From positions 1-13,695 of the forward strand of contig JBILUL010000131.1 in assembly GCA_044371005.1 (NCBI GenBank): a stretch of DNA of 13,695 nucleotides, written 5' to 3'. This stretch comes from UBA2402 sp044371005 (GTDB taxonomy: Bacteria; Planctomycetota; Phycisphaerae; Phycisphaerales; UBA1924). The notes under the pieces were generated by a model. That model did no database searches, was not told the origin of the DNA, and was given only the letters and a program-made list of their open reading frames with translations. Both the position numbers and the translations under genes were made by a program. This document shows positions 1-8,100 of the stretch, in pieces (within the stretch, counting starts at the first letter, position 1; every line of letters starts with the position of its first letter).

Positions 1-2
1 AC

Positions 3-770
3 CCGTGCGGCGCGTCGATGGTCGTGACCGTGCCTGCGGGCAAGTCGGCGGCCTTTGTTGCCGTGGATGAAGCCATCGCGGGCGATCCGGTGGCGGCGTT
101 CGGTGGCATCATCGCACTCAATGTGCCCGTGGATGAAGCCGCGGCAGAGCGGCTGTGCGGCAAGGATGTCTTCCTCGAAGTCATCATCGCGCCGTCGTTT
201 GAACACGCAGCCCTCGAGAAGCTCAAGACGCGCTGGGCGAATGTGCGACTGCTGGCGGTGGGGCCCATTCCCGACGCCGCGGCGGAGCGTGAGCTTGAAT
301 GGAAGTCGATCCCCGGCGGCATTCTCGTGCAGGAGCGTGATGGCACGTTCTCGAAGCGCAGTGAGCGGACGCTTGCGGCTGGTCCGGCGCCGGATGAGTC
401 CATGCAGCACGCGGCGGGCTTCCTCGAAGTCGTCGGCCGATTCCTGTTCAGCAACGCAATCGTCATCGGCGGCGCGTCACCTACCTACGGCGCCGGAGTG
501 CTTCGCATGTTCGGCGCGGGCGCGGGTCAGATGGATCGCGTGACTTCGTGCCGCCTGGCGGTGGCGAAGGCCGGTGAACTGGCCAAGGGCGCGTGCGTCT
601 TCTCCGATGCATTCTTCCCGTTTGCCGATGGCCCGACGATTCTGGCCGATGCGGGCGTCAAGTGCATCATGCATCCAGGTGGAAGCAAGCGCGATCAGGA
701 CACCTTTGATCTGTGCACGCAGCGGAACATCTCGTGCGTGATCTCTGGGCTGCGTCACTTCAGGCATTGA
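3..770 (+). CDS. purH: PurH (AICAR transformylase / IMP cyclohydrolase), 3' part only
   Basis: This is the C-terminal half of the bifunctional enzyme for the last two steps of de novo IMP synthesis in the cytosol. What is present is the AICAR formyltransferase domain, which transfers a formyl group from 10-formyl-THF to AICAR. The reading frame is open from the left edge. It begins inside the conserved KHxNPCG motif, with PCG at the first codons, so the motif's catalytic His and the whole cyclohydrolase domain lie outside the window. Visible family signatures are the GDPVAAFGGIIALN stretch, the HPGGSKRDQD stretch near the end, and the terminal RHFRH. About 255 codons follow PCG, close to the length of that portion in the ~529-aa E. 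coli protein. It ends in TGA and converges on the antiporter gene only 41 bp away. Identification is firm; upstream context cannot be seen. Confidence 0.96.
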   Translation, partial: PCGASMVVTVPAGKSAAFVAVDEAIAGDPVAAFGGIIALNVPVDEAAAERLCGKDVFLEVIIAPSFEHAALEKLKTRWANVRLLAVGPIPDAAAERELEWKSIPGGILVQERDGTFSKRSERTLAAGPAPDESMQHAAGFLEVVGRFLFSNAIVIGGASPTYGAGVLRMFGAGAGQMDRVTSCRLAVAKAGELAKGACVFSDAFFPFADGPTILADAGVKCIMHPGGSKRDQDTFDLCTQRNISCVISGLRHFRH

Positions 771-811
771 GTGATCGCGAAGCACCGTTGAAGAGCACCC
801 GCGGTGGCGGC

Positions 812-2125
812 TCAGTGCGAAGCACCGATCAGGCCATCGGAGCGGGCTTTGCGGCCGTAGACCAGCTCGAAGATCGGCGTTGCCATCAGGGTGGTCACGA
901 TGGCCATGATGACCAAGATGGCAAAGAGAGTGGGCGTGATGACGCCCCGTTCGAGGCCTATGTTGAGCAGGATGAGTTCCATCAAGCCGCGTGCGTTCAT
1001 GAGCGCACCGATGGCCATCGCATCGCGTGTGGGTTCACCGTGGAGTTTTGCCGCGGCGAAGCAGGCGAGTCCCTTGGCGGCGACCGAGGCGAGCAGAATC
1101 AATGCCGCGGCACCGAAGAGGCCATTGGTGTTGATGGTGGCCAGCTGCGTGTTGAGCCCTGAGTACACAAAGAAGGCGGGCAGGAGGAGCGTCGTGGTGA
1201 GGGGCTCGATGCGCTGGCGGAGCTTTTCGCAGATGGGGCCACGGGGCATGGCGATGCCCAGGATGAAAGCTCCGAAGACGGCGTATATGCCCACCAGGTC
1301 GGTGAACCATGCCGCGAGCGAGAGAAGGATGAGCGTGCCTGGAAGCAGGAGCCCCGAGTGCTTGCCGCCGGGCTCGAAGTGATGGGCGAGGTACTTGAGC
1401 GCTGGGCGCAGTGCCAGGAGCACGAACGCGGCATAGGCGATGCCTCCGCCGATGGCGAGCAAGGCGATGGAGGGGTTGTCGCTGACACCGGCGAGCACGA
1501 TGGCCAGGATGCACCACGCCGCGGCGTCATCGGAGGAACCTGCCGCAAGCGCGAGAGTGCCGATGGAGGTACCGGTGAGTCCGCGTTCGTGGATGATGCG
1601 GGCGAGCATGGGAAAGGCCGTGATGGACATCGCGGCGCCCATGAAGAGGATCTCCTCCCCGAAACTGACGTTGGGCGTGAAGAAGGCGTCGCTGCCCCGA
1701 TACATCCAGGCGATGAGTCCGCCGAGCAGGAATGGGGCGAGGATGCCCGCGAGCGAGACGGAGAAGGCGGCCCGGGCGCGGTTGCGGAGGAGTCCGGCGT
1801 CAAATTCGGTCCCGACGCAGAACATATAAAGGACCAGCCCCAGCTGCGCGATGCAGTAGAGAACGGTCATGAGGGGGTGCTGAATGCGGATGCCCTCGAC
1901 AATGACGGGCTGACCGGCCTGGAGCAGCAGTGTGGGGAAGAGCCAGGTTTGGAACTGAGGCGCGAACAGGCCCAGCAGGGAAGGGCCCAGGCAGACCCCG
2001 GCAATCATCTCACCAACGACCTGGGGCTGGCCGAAACGGCGCACGATCAATCCAACGACGCGGCACGCCAGAAGGATGGCCGCGAACTGCAGGAAGAAGT
2101 GAATCGCAATCTGCGATGCAGACAC
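812..2125 (-). CDS. CPA2-type cation/proton antiporter (Kef/NapA-like membrane domain)
   Basis: This is an integral membrane protein of 437 aa, nearly all hydrophobic helices (about 12), matching the monovalent cation:proton antiporter-2 fold that exchanges Na+ or K+ for H+. Supporting sequence includes the N-terminal GEMIAGVCLGPSLLG stretch, an unwound-helix-like segment around SITAFPMLARI (168-177), the Asp-Asp pair D199-D200 in GSSDDAAAW expected for electrogenic CPA2 members, a GIYAVFGAFILG helix, and NARGLMELI near the C-terminus. It ends about 15 residues after the last helix, so it lacks the cytosolic RCK/TrkA-N regulatory domain of KefB/KefC. The start is GTG; I see no good Shine-Dalgarno site. 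It is the last gene of the - strand block, 58 bp after the globin stop, and converges with purH. Ion specificity cannot be read from the sequence. Confidence 0.9.
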   Translation of the reverse strand: MSASQIAIHFFLQFAAILLACRVVGLIVRRFGQPQVVGEMIAGVCLGPSLLGLFAPQFQTWLFPTLLLQAGQPVIVEGIRIQHPLMTVLYCIAQLGLVLYMFCVGTEFDAGLLRNRARAAFSVSLAGILAPFLLGGLIAWMYRGSDAFFTPNVSFGEEILFMGAAMSITAFPMLARIIHERGLTGTSIGTLALAAGSSDDAAAWCILAIVLAGVSDNPSIALLAIGGGIAYAAFVLLALRPALKYLAHHFEPGGKHSGLLLPGTLILLSLAAWFTDLVGIYAVFGAFILGIAMPRGPICEKLRQRIEPLTTTLLLPAFFVYSGLNTQLATINTNGLFGAAALILLASVAAKGLACFAAAKLHGEPTRDAMAIGALMNARGLMELILLNIGLERGVITPTLFAILVIMAIVTTLMATPIFELVYGRKARSDGLIGASH

Positions 2126-2183
2126 GGGCGGACTGTATCAGCACCGTGTGAGATCGGGATGGGCTCGATCGTGATGGGTGCGT

Positions 2184-2612
2184 TCAGGCGGCGCGGCGCA
2201 TCTGATCGGTGATGGCACCAGCGAGCATGGCACCGGAGACGGCATCGAAGAGTTCGGTCCAGTCCTGGCTCAGCTGCGCGTCCCAGTCGTCGCCGGCGAG
2301 TTCCTCCATCACGGCGAGGAGTTCATCGCGGAAGATGGTGTAGTGGCCGGGGTTGGCCCCTTCGCGGGCGCACATGGCGCCCAGTGAACCGAGCGGTACT
2401 TCGAGCTTGTGGAAGCGATCGATGTGGCGGACGACCTGGCCCAGTGTCGCGAAGATCTTCTCGTTGACGTGCACGGCGTCGTCCGGAAAGAGCGCGCGGA
2501 CTCCGGGATGGGTGTCCGCGAGATTCCGCATGACCTTGGCGATCATCGCAGGCCCGCACGGTGCGAACCATCCAAAACTCGCCTTCACTCGTTCAGCTTC
2601 GCGACGATTCAT
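2184..2612 (-). CDS. Single-domain globin with Cys at the proximal (F8) position
   Basis: This is a 142-aa protein of the length and pattern of bacterial single-domain globins (Vitreoscilla haemoglobin/neuroglobin-like). Typical pieces are LFPDD (41-45), the E-helix region NEKIFATLGQVVRHI (50-64), LGSLG (74-78), the F-G region ending in GHY (89-91), and a WTELFDAVSGAML H-helix. Aligning LGxxHxxxGVxPxHY-type F helices without gaps puts Cys81 exactly where the haem-ligating His should be, so normal His-ligated O2 or NO chemistry cannot be assumed. The frame is open for 65 more codons upstream, but those encode Arg/Ser/Gly-rich sequence unlike any globin. The chosen ATG has GGGAG 6 nt upstream (2619-2623), which supports it. 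It lies between an SDR gene (223 bp away) and the antiporter gene (58 bp), neither of which suggests a specific role. Confidence 0.87.
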   Translation of the reverse strand: MNRREAERVKASFGWFAPCGPAMIAKVMRNLADTHPGVRALFPDDAVHVNEKIFATLGQVVRHIDRFHKLEVPLGSLGAMCAREGANPGHYTIFRDELLAVMEELAGDDWDAQLSQDWTELFDAVSGAMLAGAITDQMRRAA

Positions 2613-2618
2613 GCTTGG

Positions 2619-2641
2619 CTCCCGACCGGACGTTCCCGGTC
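2619..2641 (-). promoter_or_regulatory. Globin ribosome binding site with an abutting 6-bp hairpin
   Basis: On the - strand, GGGAG (2619-2623) lies 6 nt before the ATG at 2612 and decides the start. Directly 5' of it is a perfect inverted repeat, GACCGG / CCGGTC (2624-2629 and 2636-2641), with a 6-nt loop. A stem touching the Shine-Dalgarno site could affect ribosome access. Such short stems are common in GC-rich DNA, so the hairpin part is weak. Confidence 0.4.
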
Positions 2642-2835
2642 CTGCACAGTCTTTGTGAGAAGCCCGCAGGCTCCACGCGGCACATCCATCGGAGCAGAGG
2701 ATGCCCTGGTTGCGTGGTCGAGAGTCGCCAAGTTGCTTACCGGGCGCACGCGCAGAAGGGTCGGACAGCGCATGCAATCTGGGTCGGCATACCCCTCCCA
2801 AGGGCATGAGTTACCAGTCCATCAGCCAGGCCCGA

Positions 2836-3507
2836 TCACCACGGCAGCGTGGAACCGTCGTAGTTGCGGAAGCTGCCGCTGTCGCCGGGCGTGAAACGAT
2901 CGGTCTGCTCCAGAATGAACCGCGCGGACTGTTCGACGGCCATGGGGGCCTGATCGCCGCCCATGCGGGTCTTGACCCAGCCCGGGTGCATGCAGACGCA
3001 CGTGAAGCCCTCAGGGCGAAGTTCATTGGCCATGCTCACCGTCAGCATGTTCAACGCGGCCTTGCTGGCCCGGTAACCGTACGAGGAGCCTCCCGTGTTG
3101 TTGCGGATGCTCGCCAACTGCGAGGAGATGTTCACGATCAGCTTGCGTGAACCCTTGCGCAGCAGCGGGAGCAGGGCCCTGGCCACCAGCACCGGCCCCG
3201 TGGCATTGACCGCAAAGACGCGAGCAAACTCCTCGGCGCGGCAGTCGGTCAGGAGCTTGCTCGTGCTGCTCACACCGGCGTTGTTGATGAGCACATCAAT
3301 GGAGAGGTCGCCAAGCCTGGATGCGAGCGTGTCGATGGAGGCCGGGTCGGCGACGTCCAACTCGAGAACGCGGGCTCCCGTATCGATGAGCTCGAGCCCG
3401 GAAGCGCGATCTCGGACCGTGGCGCAGACGGTGGCGCCACGTGCGATCAGGAGACGAACAAGTTCAAGCCCGATCCCGCGATTGGCTCCGGTGACGAAGT
3501 AGACCAT
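2836..3507 (-). CDS. Short-chain dehydrogenase/reductase (classical SDR)
   Basis: This is a cytosolic NAD(P)-dependent oxidoreductase of 223 aa with a single Rossmann-fold domain. The cofactor-binding TGANRGIG motif is at 6-13, the DVADPAS stretch follows at 51-57, and NNAG is at 75-78. The catalytic Ser is in VNISSQ (128/129) and the Tyr-Lys pair is Y145xxxK149 in YRASK. HPGWVKTRMGG (174-184) is the usual PGxVxT segment after the active site. Size and pattern are close to the C-factor/sniffer-like carbonyl reductase group, but the substrate-binding residues do not tell me the substrate. It starts with ATG; no clear Shine-Dalgarno site is visible. It begins 42 bp after the methyltransferase stop on the same strand, so co-transcription is plausible; 223 bp separate it from the globin. 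Confidence 0.93.
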   Translation of the reverse strand: MVYFVTGANRGIGLELVRLLIARGATVCATVRDRASGLELIDTGARVLELDVADPASIDTLASRLGDLSIDVLINNAGVSSTSKLLTDCRAEEFARVFAVNATGPVLVARALLPLLRKGSRKLIVNISSQLASIRNNTGGSSYGYRASKAALNMLTVSMANELRPEGFTCVCMHPGWVKTRMGGDQAPMAVEQSARFILEQTDRFTPGDSGSFRNYDGSTLPW

Positions 3508-3549
3508 GGACGATTGTTGTCACGCCGCGGCGGGTCTGCGCGAACAGGC

Positions 3550-4242
3550 TCAGATGCGACGGAGCATGCGGACGCCGCCGTAGGTGATGGGCTGACCGGT
3601 CTCCACGCGGTGTCCGACGTTGCGCGTATCCGCGATGATCCCGCAATCGGTGAAATGACCCCGCAGCAGTTCCGCGGCGATCGCGCGCTCGACGGGTGCG
3701 TGGAAGGCGTCATGCAGCAGCACCACGGCCCCGGGGACCGTGACCTGAGCGACCCCGGCGAGGTCCGCCGCGACGCCCTGCTCACTGTGATCGCCATCGA
3801 TGAATACGAAATCGAACTGGCCACCGGCGATTTCCCGTGCCCGAGGGAGCTCATCGGGCGAGCGACCGACGATGAGGGTGACGCGGTCGCCCAGCTCACC
3901 GATATCGAACTCGAGGGCCGGGTCCGGATCGATCGAGACCAGGTCACCCCGACCAAGATCGCTGAGCGCGGCGTGGATGATTCGGGTTCCGCCTCCCCAG
4001 CGCACGCCGATCTCAAGCGAGCGACGTGGTGCCAGCGCGAAGACGAGTGCGTACAGCAGCACGCGTTCACGCGGTTTCTGGTCGGCATGAGCCGCAAGGG
4101 TCGAGGCGAGCCGCCAGGGCTGGGCGCGAAGCTGCGGATCGTCGGAAGACTTGAAGGTGAACGCACGCACGCACGCCGCGGCTTGCGCGGGTGCTTCTCC
4201 GCTGATGGTTTCGTTGGCCATGACTCCAGTATCGAACAACAC
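3550..4242 (-). CDS. Class I SAM-dependent methyltransferase (Methyltransf_24-like)
   Basis: This is a 230-aa Rossmann-type methyltransferase. Motif I is LEIGVRWGGGT (76-86, glycine-rich SAM loop), the acidic residue contacting SAM ribose is D105 in VSIDPDP, FDFVFIDGDH (143-152) forms the central strand and loop that often carries metal-binding acidic residues, and VPGAVVLLHDAF (169-180) follows. This arrangement is typical of the Methyltransf_24/CmcI-like group, often acting on small molecules or sugars; the acceptor is unknown. Start choice: GTG at 4242 has AGGAG (4251-4255) 8 nt upstream. The in-frame ATG at 4221 (223 aa) has only a GGAG placed too close, so it is the less likely alternative. 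The frame extends further upstream to 4614, but that stretch overlaps the next gene and is compositionally junk. It lies 64 bp after the NTF2-like membrane protein gene. Confidence 0.88.
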   Translation of the reverse strand: MLFDTGVMANETISGEAPAQAAACVRAFTFKSSDDPQLRAQPWRLASTLAAHADQKPRERVLLYALVFALAPRRSLEIGVRWGGGTRIIHAALSDLGRGDLVSIDPDPALEFDIGELGDRVTLIVGRSPDELPRAREIAGGQFDFVFIDGDHSEQGVAADLAGVAQVTVPGAVVLLHDAFHAPVERAIAAELLRGHFTDCGIIADTRNVGHRVETGQPITYGGVRMLRRI

Positions 4243-4250
4243 CCGCACTT

Positions 4251-4255
4251 CTCCT
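4251..4255 (-). promoter_or_regulatory. Ribosome binding site that favours a GTG start for the methyltransferase
   Basis: AGGAG on the - strand (CTCCT on +) within a purine-rich run lies 8 nt from the GTG at 4242. It is 29 nt from the ATG at 4221, too far to serve it. This is the only good site in the 64-bp gap after the upstream gene. Confidence 0.55.
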
Positions 4256-4306
4256 CTCAACAGGCATCGCCTGAAGAGGGGAGTCTTCCCCCGTCCGGGG
4301 CATGCA

Positions 4307-4957
4307 CTAGCGGATGGAGACGCCACCACCGACGGAGATGAGTTCGATGCCACCGACGGCCCAGGTGCCATCGGCCAGCTGCTCGAAATCGAGCCTCCAC
4401 CATGACGGCACAGGGAAGGGCGCGACCTGGGGGGTCGTCGAGACTTTGACCTGCACGCGTCCGGTGCGGGAGCCCGTCTCACACGCCTGCAGTTCGACCA
4501 CTCGGTGGTCCTTGATCTCGTACATGCCCCCCTTGGAAAACTGCGTCTGCACGCGCGAGAGAATGCGATGCAGAGGTTCTGCCTCGCTGTCTGACGAGAG
4601 TCGAAGCACGGCATCGGCGGTCAGAATGCCCTCGACACCCTGCACATCGCCCGCAGCGGTCAATCGCACCAACTGCATGGTGCGCGCCTTCATCACTTCC
4701 GCAGGCGTCTGCACGAAGATCCCCATGAGCACGACGCCGCAGGCCAGGAGCGCCCCCATGACCGCGGCAATGCGTGCTGGACGCACCGCCTGACGCGTCG
4801 TCCAGAAGGCGAAGAGAATCAGTGAGATGGCCACGACGGCGACCACCGTGAGCCAGGGGCTCTCGAGCAGGTACCTCGAAAGTACCGGCGAATCGGGCAG
4901 GGGTGTCGGTGCCGCCGCGTCCAGACTCGCAAAACCACTCTGTGCAATGAACAGCAT
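4307..4957 (-). CDS. Membrane protein with two TM helices and a C-terminal NTF2/SnoaL-like region, function unknown
   Basis: I do not recognise a named family. The 216-aa protein has a short N-terminal tail, two hydrophobic helices (about 34-52 and 62-82) and a soluble C-terminal region from about 88. That region begins with a helix (AEVMKARTMQLVRLTAAGDVQGVEGIL), then mixed segments, and ends in repeated beta-like stretches (VQVKVSTTP, WWRLDFEQLADGTWAVGGIELI). The order of an 'abundance of small change' helix, then strands with W-x-x-W-x-V near the end, resembles the NTF2-like/SnoaL cone fold; this is inference. The ATG at 4957 is preferred because GGAGG stands 4 nt upstream. The frame is open to 5119, but the extra 54 residues are Arg/Gly/Trp-rich and non-protein-like. 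It ends in TAG and heads the - strand block, divergent from the maf operon. Confidence 0.72.
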   Translation of the reverse strand: MLFIAQSGFASLDAAAPTPLPDSPVLSRYLLESPWLTVVAVVAISLILFAFWTTRQAVRPARIAAVMGALLACGVVLMGIFVQTPAEVMKARTMQLVRLTAAGDVQGVEGILTADAVLRLSSDSEAEPLHRILSRVQTQFSKGGMYEIKDHRVVELQACETGSRTGRVQVKVSTTPQVAPFPVPSWWRLDFEQLADGTWAVGGIELISVGGGVSIR

Positions 4958-5017
4958 GAATCCTCCGCCCCACCGCCTCCATCCGACCCGCCACCCGAAC
5001 CCGCCACGGCATCTGTA

Positions 5018-5049
5018 CCCCTGATCGGGGGCCACCGATCGTGGGATCA
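5018..5049. promoter_or_regulatory. Nested dyad in the divergent intergenic region
   Basis: The 222 bp between the divergent starts at 4957 and 5180 carry one conspicuous symmetric block. TGATC (5022-5026) pairs with GATCA (5045-5049), and inside them CCAC (5032-5035) pairs with GTGG (5041-5044) around a central CGATC. Five G bases (5027-5031) are left over on one arm and could instead pair with the CCCC at 5018-5021. Its position suits an operator or a structured leader shared by the two transcripts, but I see no convincing -35/-10 boxes nearby. The rest of the gap shows nothing else. Confidence 0.28.
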
Positions 5050-5179
5050 ACATCCACCACACCCCTGCATCCACCCGCCTATTCGAGTCTGCCGCCCGAC
5101 GCGGCCGATCCGCATTCAACGAGAGTTCCGGTGCGCCCCACGCGTCCGAGAACAGCCCGGTTCGTCAGGGAGCAACCGT

Positions 5180-8100
5180 ATGTCAACGCCATCTGCCAAT
5201 CCAAGTCCGCAGCGGCCCATCGGTGGGCTTGCCGCGTCGGCTCATCCTGGCGGACGCCCTGCACCAACCGATACGACGCCCGAGGGCGAAGCGTTGCTTC
5301 GAAAGAACCTGGAGTTGCTCTCCCAGCGAAGTTCGGCAGCGGTGCGTGCCATTCACGCGGCGGACTCCGCCGATCACCTGCACTTCCTTCACGACGATCA
5401 CGGTCGCTGGTGCGCGCGAATCACCGATCGAGGCATTGCGCGTCAGGCATGCAGTTTCCGCGACGCCGCGGCGGAGGCTCGTGCATGGGCGAAGAAGATC
5501 GATGTCACGACTGCCGCGGCGATCGTCGTCCGTGGCTTCGGGTGCGGGCACCACATCGCGGCACTCGCGGCGAAGATGCGTCATCTTGGCACCATCATCA
5601 TCTACGAGCCCGACACCGCGCTGCTGCGCGAAATGCTGCGACGCATCAATCTGGTCGAGTGCTTCGGAAGTTCGCACGTCGTGCTGGTGACCGACCCCGC
5701 CGACGCATCCGCGCTCGCGGCGGGCATCGCCGGACTTGAGGGGACGCTCGCGGCGGGCCTGTGCGTCGTCGATCATCCGCCGAGCATCGCCCGCATCGGA
5801 CCCACCGCAGAGCAGTTCGGACAGAGTCTCGCGCACATCGTCAAGGCGGTTCGCACCAATGTCGTGACGACGCTGGTGCACTCCGATGTCACCGCCCGCA
5901 ACTGCATCCAGAATCTGGGGACCTATGTGACCGTGCCCGGCATTCAGGACCTCGCCAATGTCTGCGCCGGACATCCCGCGGTGGTGGTGAGCGCTGGACC
6001 AAGTCTGCGCCGCAACATCGCGCTGCTGAGTGAACCAGGAATCCGCGACCGCGTGGTCATCATCGCCGTCCAGACCACGCTCAAGACATTGCTGGCCCGC
6101 GGCATCAAGCCCCACTTCGTGGTCGCGCTCGACTACCACGAGATCAGTCGCAGGTTCTATGAAGGCCTGACGCAGGCCGATGTCGAAGGTGTGACGCTCG
6201 TCGCCGAACCCAAGTGCAACCCGGCAATCCTTCAGAGCTTCCCGGGCGTCATCCGCTGCACCGGCGATGATGTGTCCGACCGCGTCGCGGGTGAACGGCT
6301 GGCCCGCGACATGGGCCGGATCCAGCCAGGCAGCACCGTTGCCCACCTGGCCTACTACCTGGCGCGACACCTGGGGTGCGATCCGGTCATCATGATCGGA
6401 CAGGACCTTGGATTCACGGACCATCAGTACTACGCGCCGGGTGCCGCGATCCACGACACATGGGCCGGCGAACTGAGCGAGTTCAACACACTCGAGATGC
6501 TTGAATGGCAGCGCATCGCGCGGATGCGACTCCTGCTCCGACCCGTGCAGGATCAGCAAGGCCGTCGGATCTACACCGATGAGCAGATGGCCACCTATCT
6601 GGTGCACTTTGAACGCGACTTTGCGCGCGACGCCGCGGCGGGCCTCACGATCATCGACGCAACCCAGGGCGGCGTCGCCAAGGCACACACCACCGTGCGC
6701 ACTCTTCGCGATGCCCTGGACGCACACGCCACGCGACCACTGCCGGCCATCCCCGCCGGCACGCTCTCCGCACAGGCAGCCAGCCGCCGCGAGGCCGCTC
6801 GTGAACGCCTGATGGAACTCAGCCGCGGCGCGGCGGAACTTGCCCGCATGGGCCGCGAATCGCAGACCCTGCTCAAGCGGATGATCGACCAGCCTCACGA
6901 TCGTCGGACCGTGAACACACTGATCGCCCGAGTACAAGCCTTCGGCGAACGTGCCGCGGCGAACCCCGCCTACTGGCTCGTCCAGTTCATCAATCAGACC
7001 GGACAGCTCAAGCGCTTCCGCGCGGATCGAGCACTTGATCTCAACACGGAGCTCTCCGCCTCCCAGCGTCAGCTGGGACAGATGGAGCGCGACCTTGAGA
7101 ATGTGCGATGGCTGACCGACGCCGCGGAGCATCTGGGAACGCTGCTTGTGCAGGGCCTTGAGACCCTGAGCGGCAAGCCCCCCGTCACACGCGACCCCAG
7201 CGTCAGCGATGACGCAACACTGCGCGTGACGCGCGAGCAGCGTCGGATCATCGCGACGGTTCCACTGCTTGATCGATGCGCCAGCCTACCGACCACCCTG
7301 CACCGCCTCAGCCGCTGCGACACCATCTCTCAGACGGTCCTGCTGGTACCCGCCGATTCGGCCGCGATGGATCAGGCGCATCAACTGGCGGCATCGCTGC
7401 CGGGCGTGAGCATTCAGGCGTGCGAACGCGGCAATGCCATGCGCGAACGTTCGAAGCGTGTGGCTCACGGGCGAGCCTGGTCGCGTCATGCGTGGCGCGG
7501 CGGCATCGCCAATCTGACGATGTTCGATGAGGCGTATCACCCCGCGCAGATCAGCGCCGCCATGCGCGAGCACAATGCCGACGCAGCGGCGATCATCGGC
7601 CCGGACTGGTCGTGGATCGACCCGGCGCTCATTGACGCCGCGGCGATTCGCTATCTCGAACGGCCCGACACCTACGGCATCACCTTCACTCAGGCAGCGC
7701 CAGGCCTTGGAACTTGCGTTCTGGCTCGCCGCGTCGTTCAAGAAGCGGCGGCGGTGATGGGCAGCCACGCAAGCATCGGTGGACTCCTTGGCTATGTTCC
7801 GGTGGCTCCCCAGGCCGACCCCATCACCAAGCCGGTCTGTCCGGCGATCGATCCGCTGATCCGCGACTGCCCGATGCGGTGCACGGCGGATGAATCGGAC
7901 ATCGTTGCCCTGCTGCAATCGCTCCCTGCGGATGCACCAGCCCTCGAGATCGCCCGTCGCATCAGCGCGTGGTTCGATGAACTTGATCCGGATCGGTACC
8001 CAATCCAGATGGTTGAACTGCAGGTTGATCATGGAACACTTCCGCAGGCCGTGGCGCAGTGGCTAAGCCGCCAGCCGATGCTTCCGCGGGCACTGACGCT

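Noticed and set aside
793..813. Possible bidirectional terminator between purH and the antiporter gene
   Set aside because: Only a 4-bp CACC/GGTG stem with a bulged GAG/CTC extension and no T-run on either strand.
777..827. 11-nt direct repeat GCGAAGCACCG at 777-787 and 817-827
   Set aside because: The second copy is within the antiporter coding end; one short pair with no further copies seen nearby is compatible with chance.
1358..2212. 284-codon open frame on the + strand opposite the antiporter
   Set aside because: It is a shadow of the membrane protein: Gly/Glu/Asp-rich with no recognisable domain.
2613..2807. 65-codon upstream extension of the globin frame to an ATG at 2807
   Set aside because: It encodes Arg/Ser/Gly-rich sequence without globin similarity, and the ATG at 2612 has a well-spaced GGGAG and gives the family length.
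2642..2835. Possible small RNA or tRNA between the SDR and globin genes
   Set aside because: No cloverleaf, anticodon arm or TTCGA-like arm could be drawn, and no strong hairpin with a T-run is present.
4243..4614. Upstream extension of the methyltransferase frame to 4614
   Set aside because: It overlaps the C-terminal coding region of the NTF2-like gene on the same strand and is Arg/Ser/Pro-rich; the AGGAG at 4251 indicates a start at 4242.
5183..7132. 649-codon open frame on the - strand opposite maf
   Set aside because: It is antisense to a gene with clear family motifs, its product is His/Arg/Gly-rich without domains, and long antisense frames are expected in GC-rich coding DNA.
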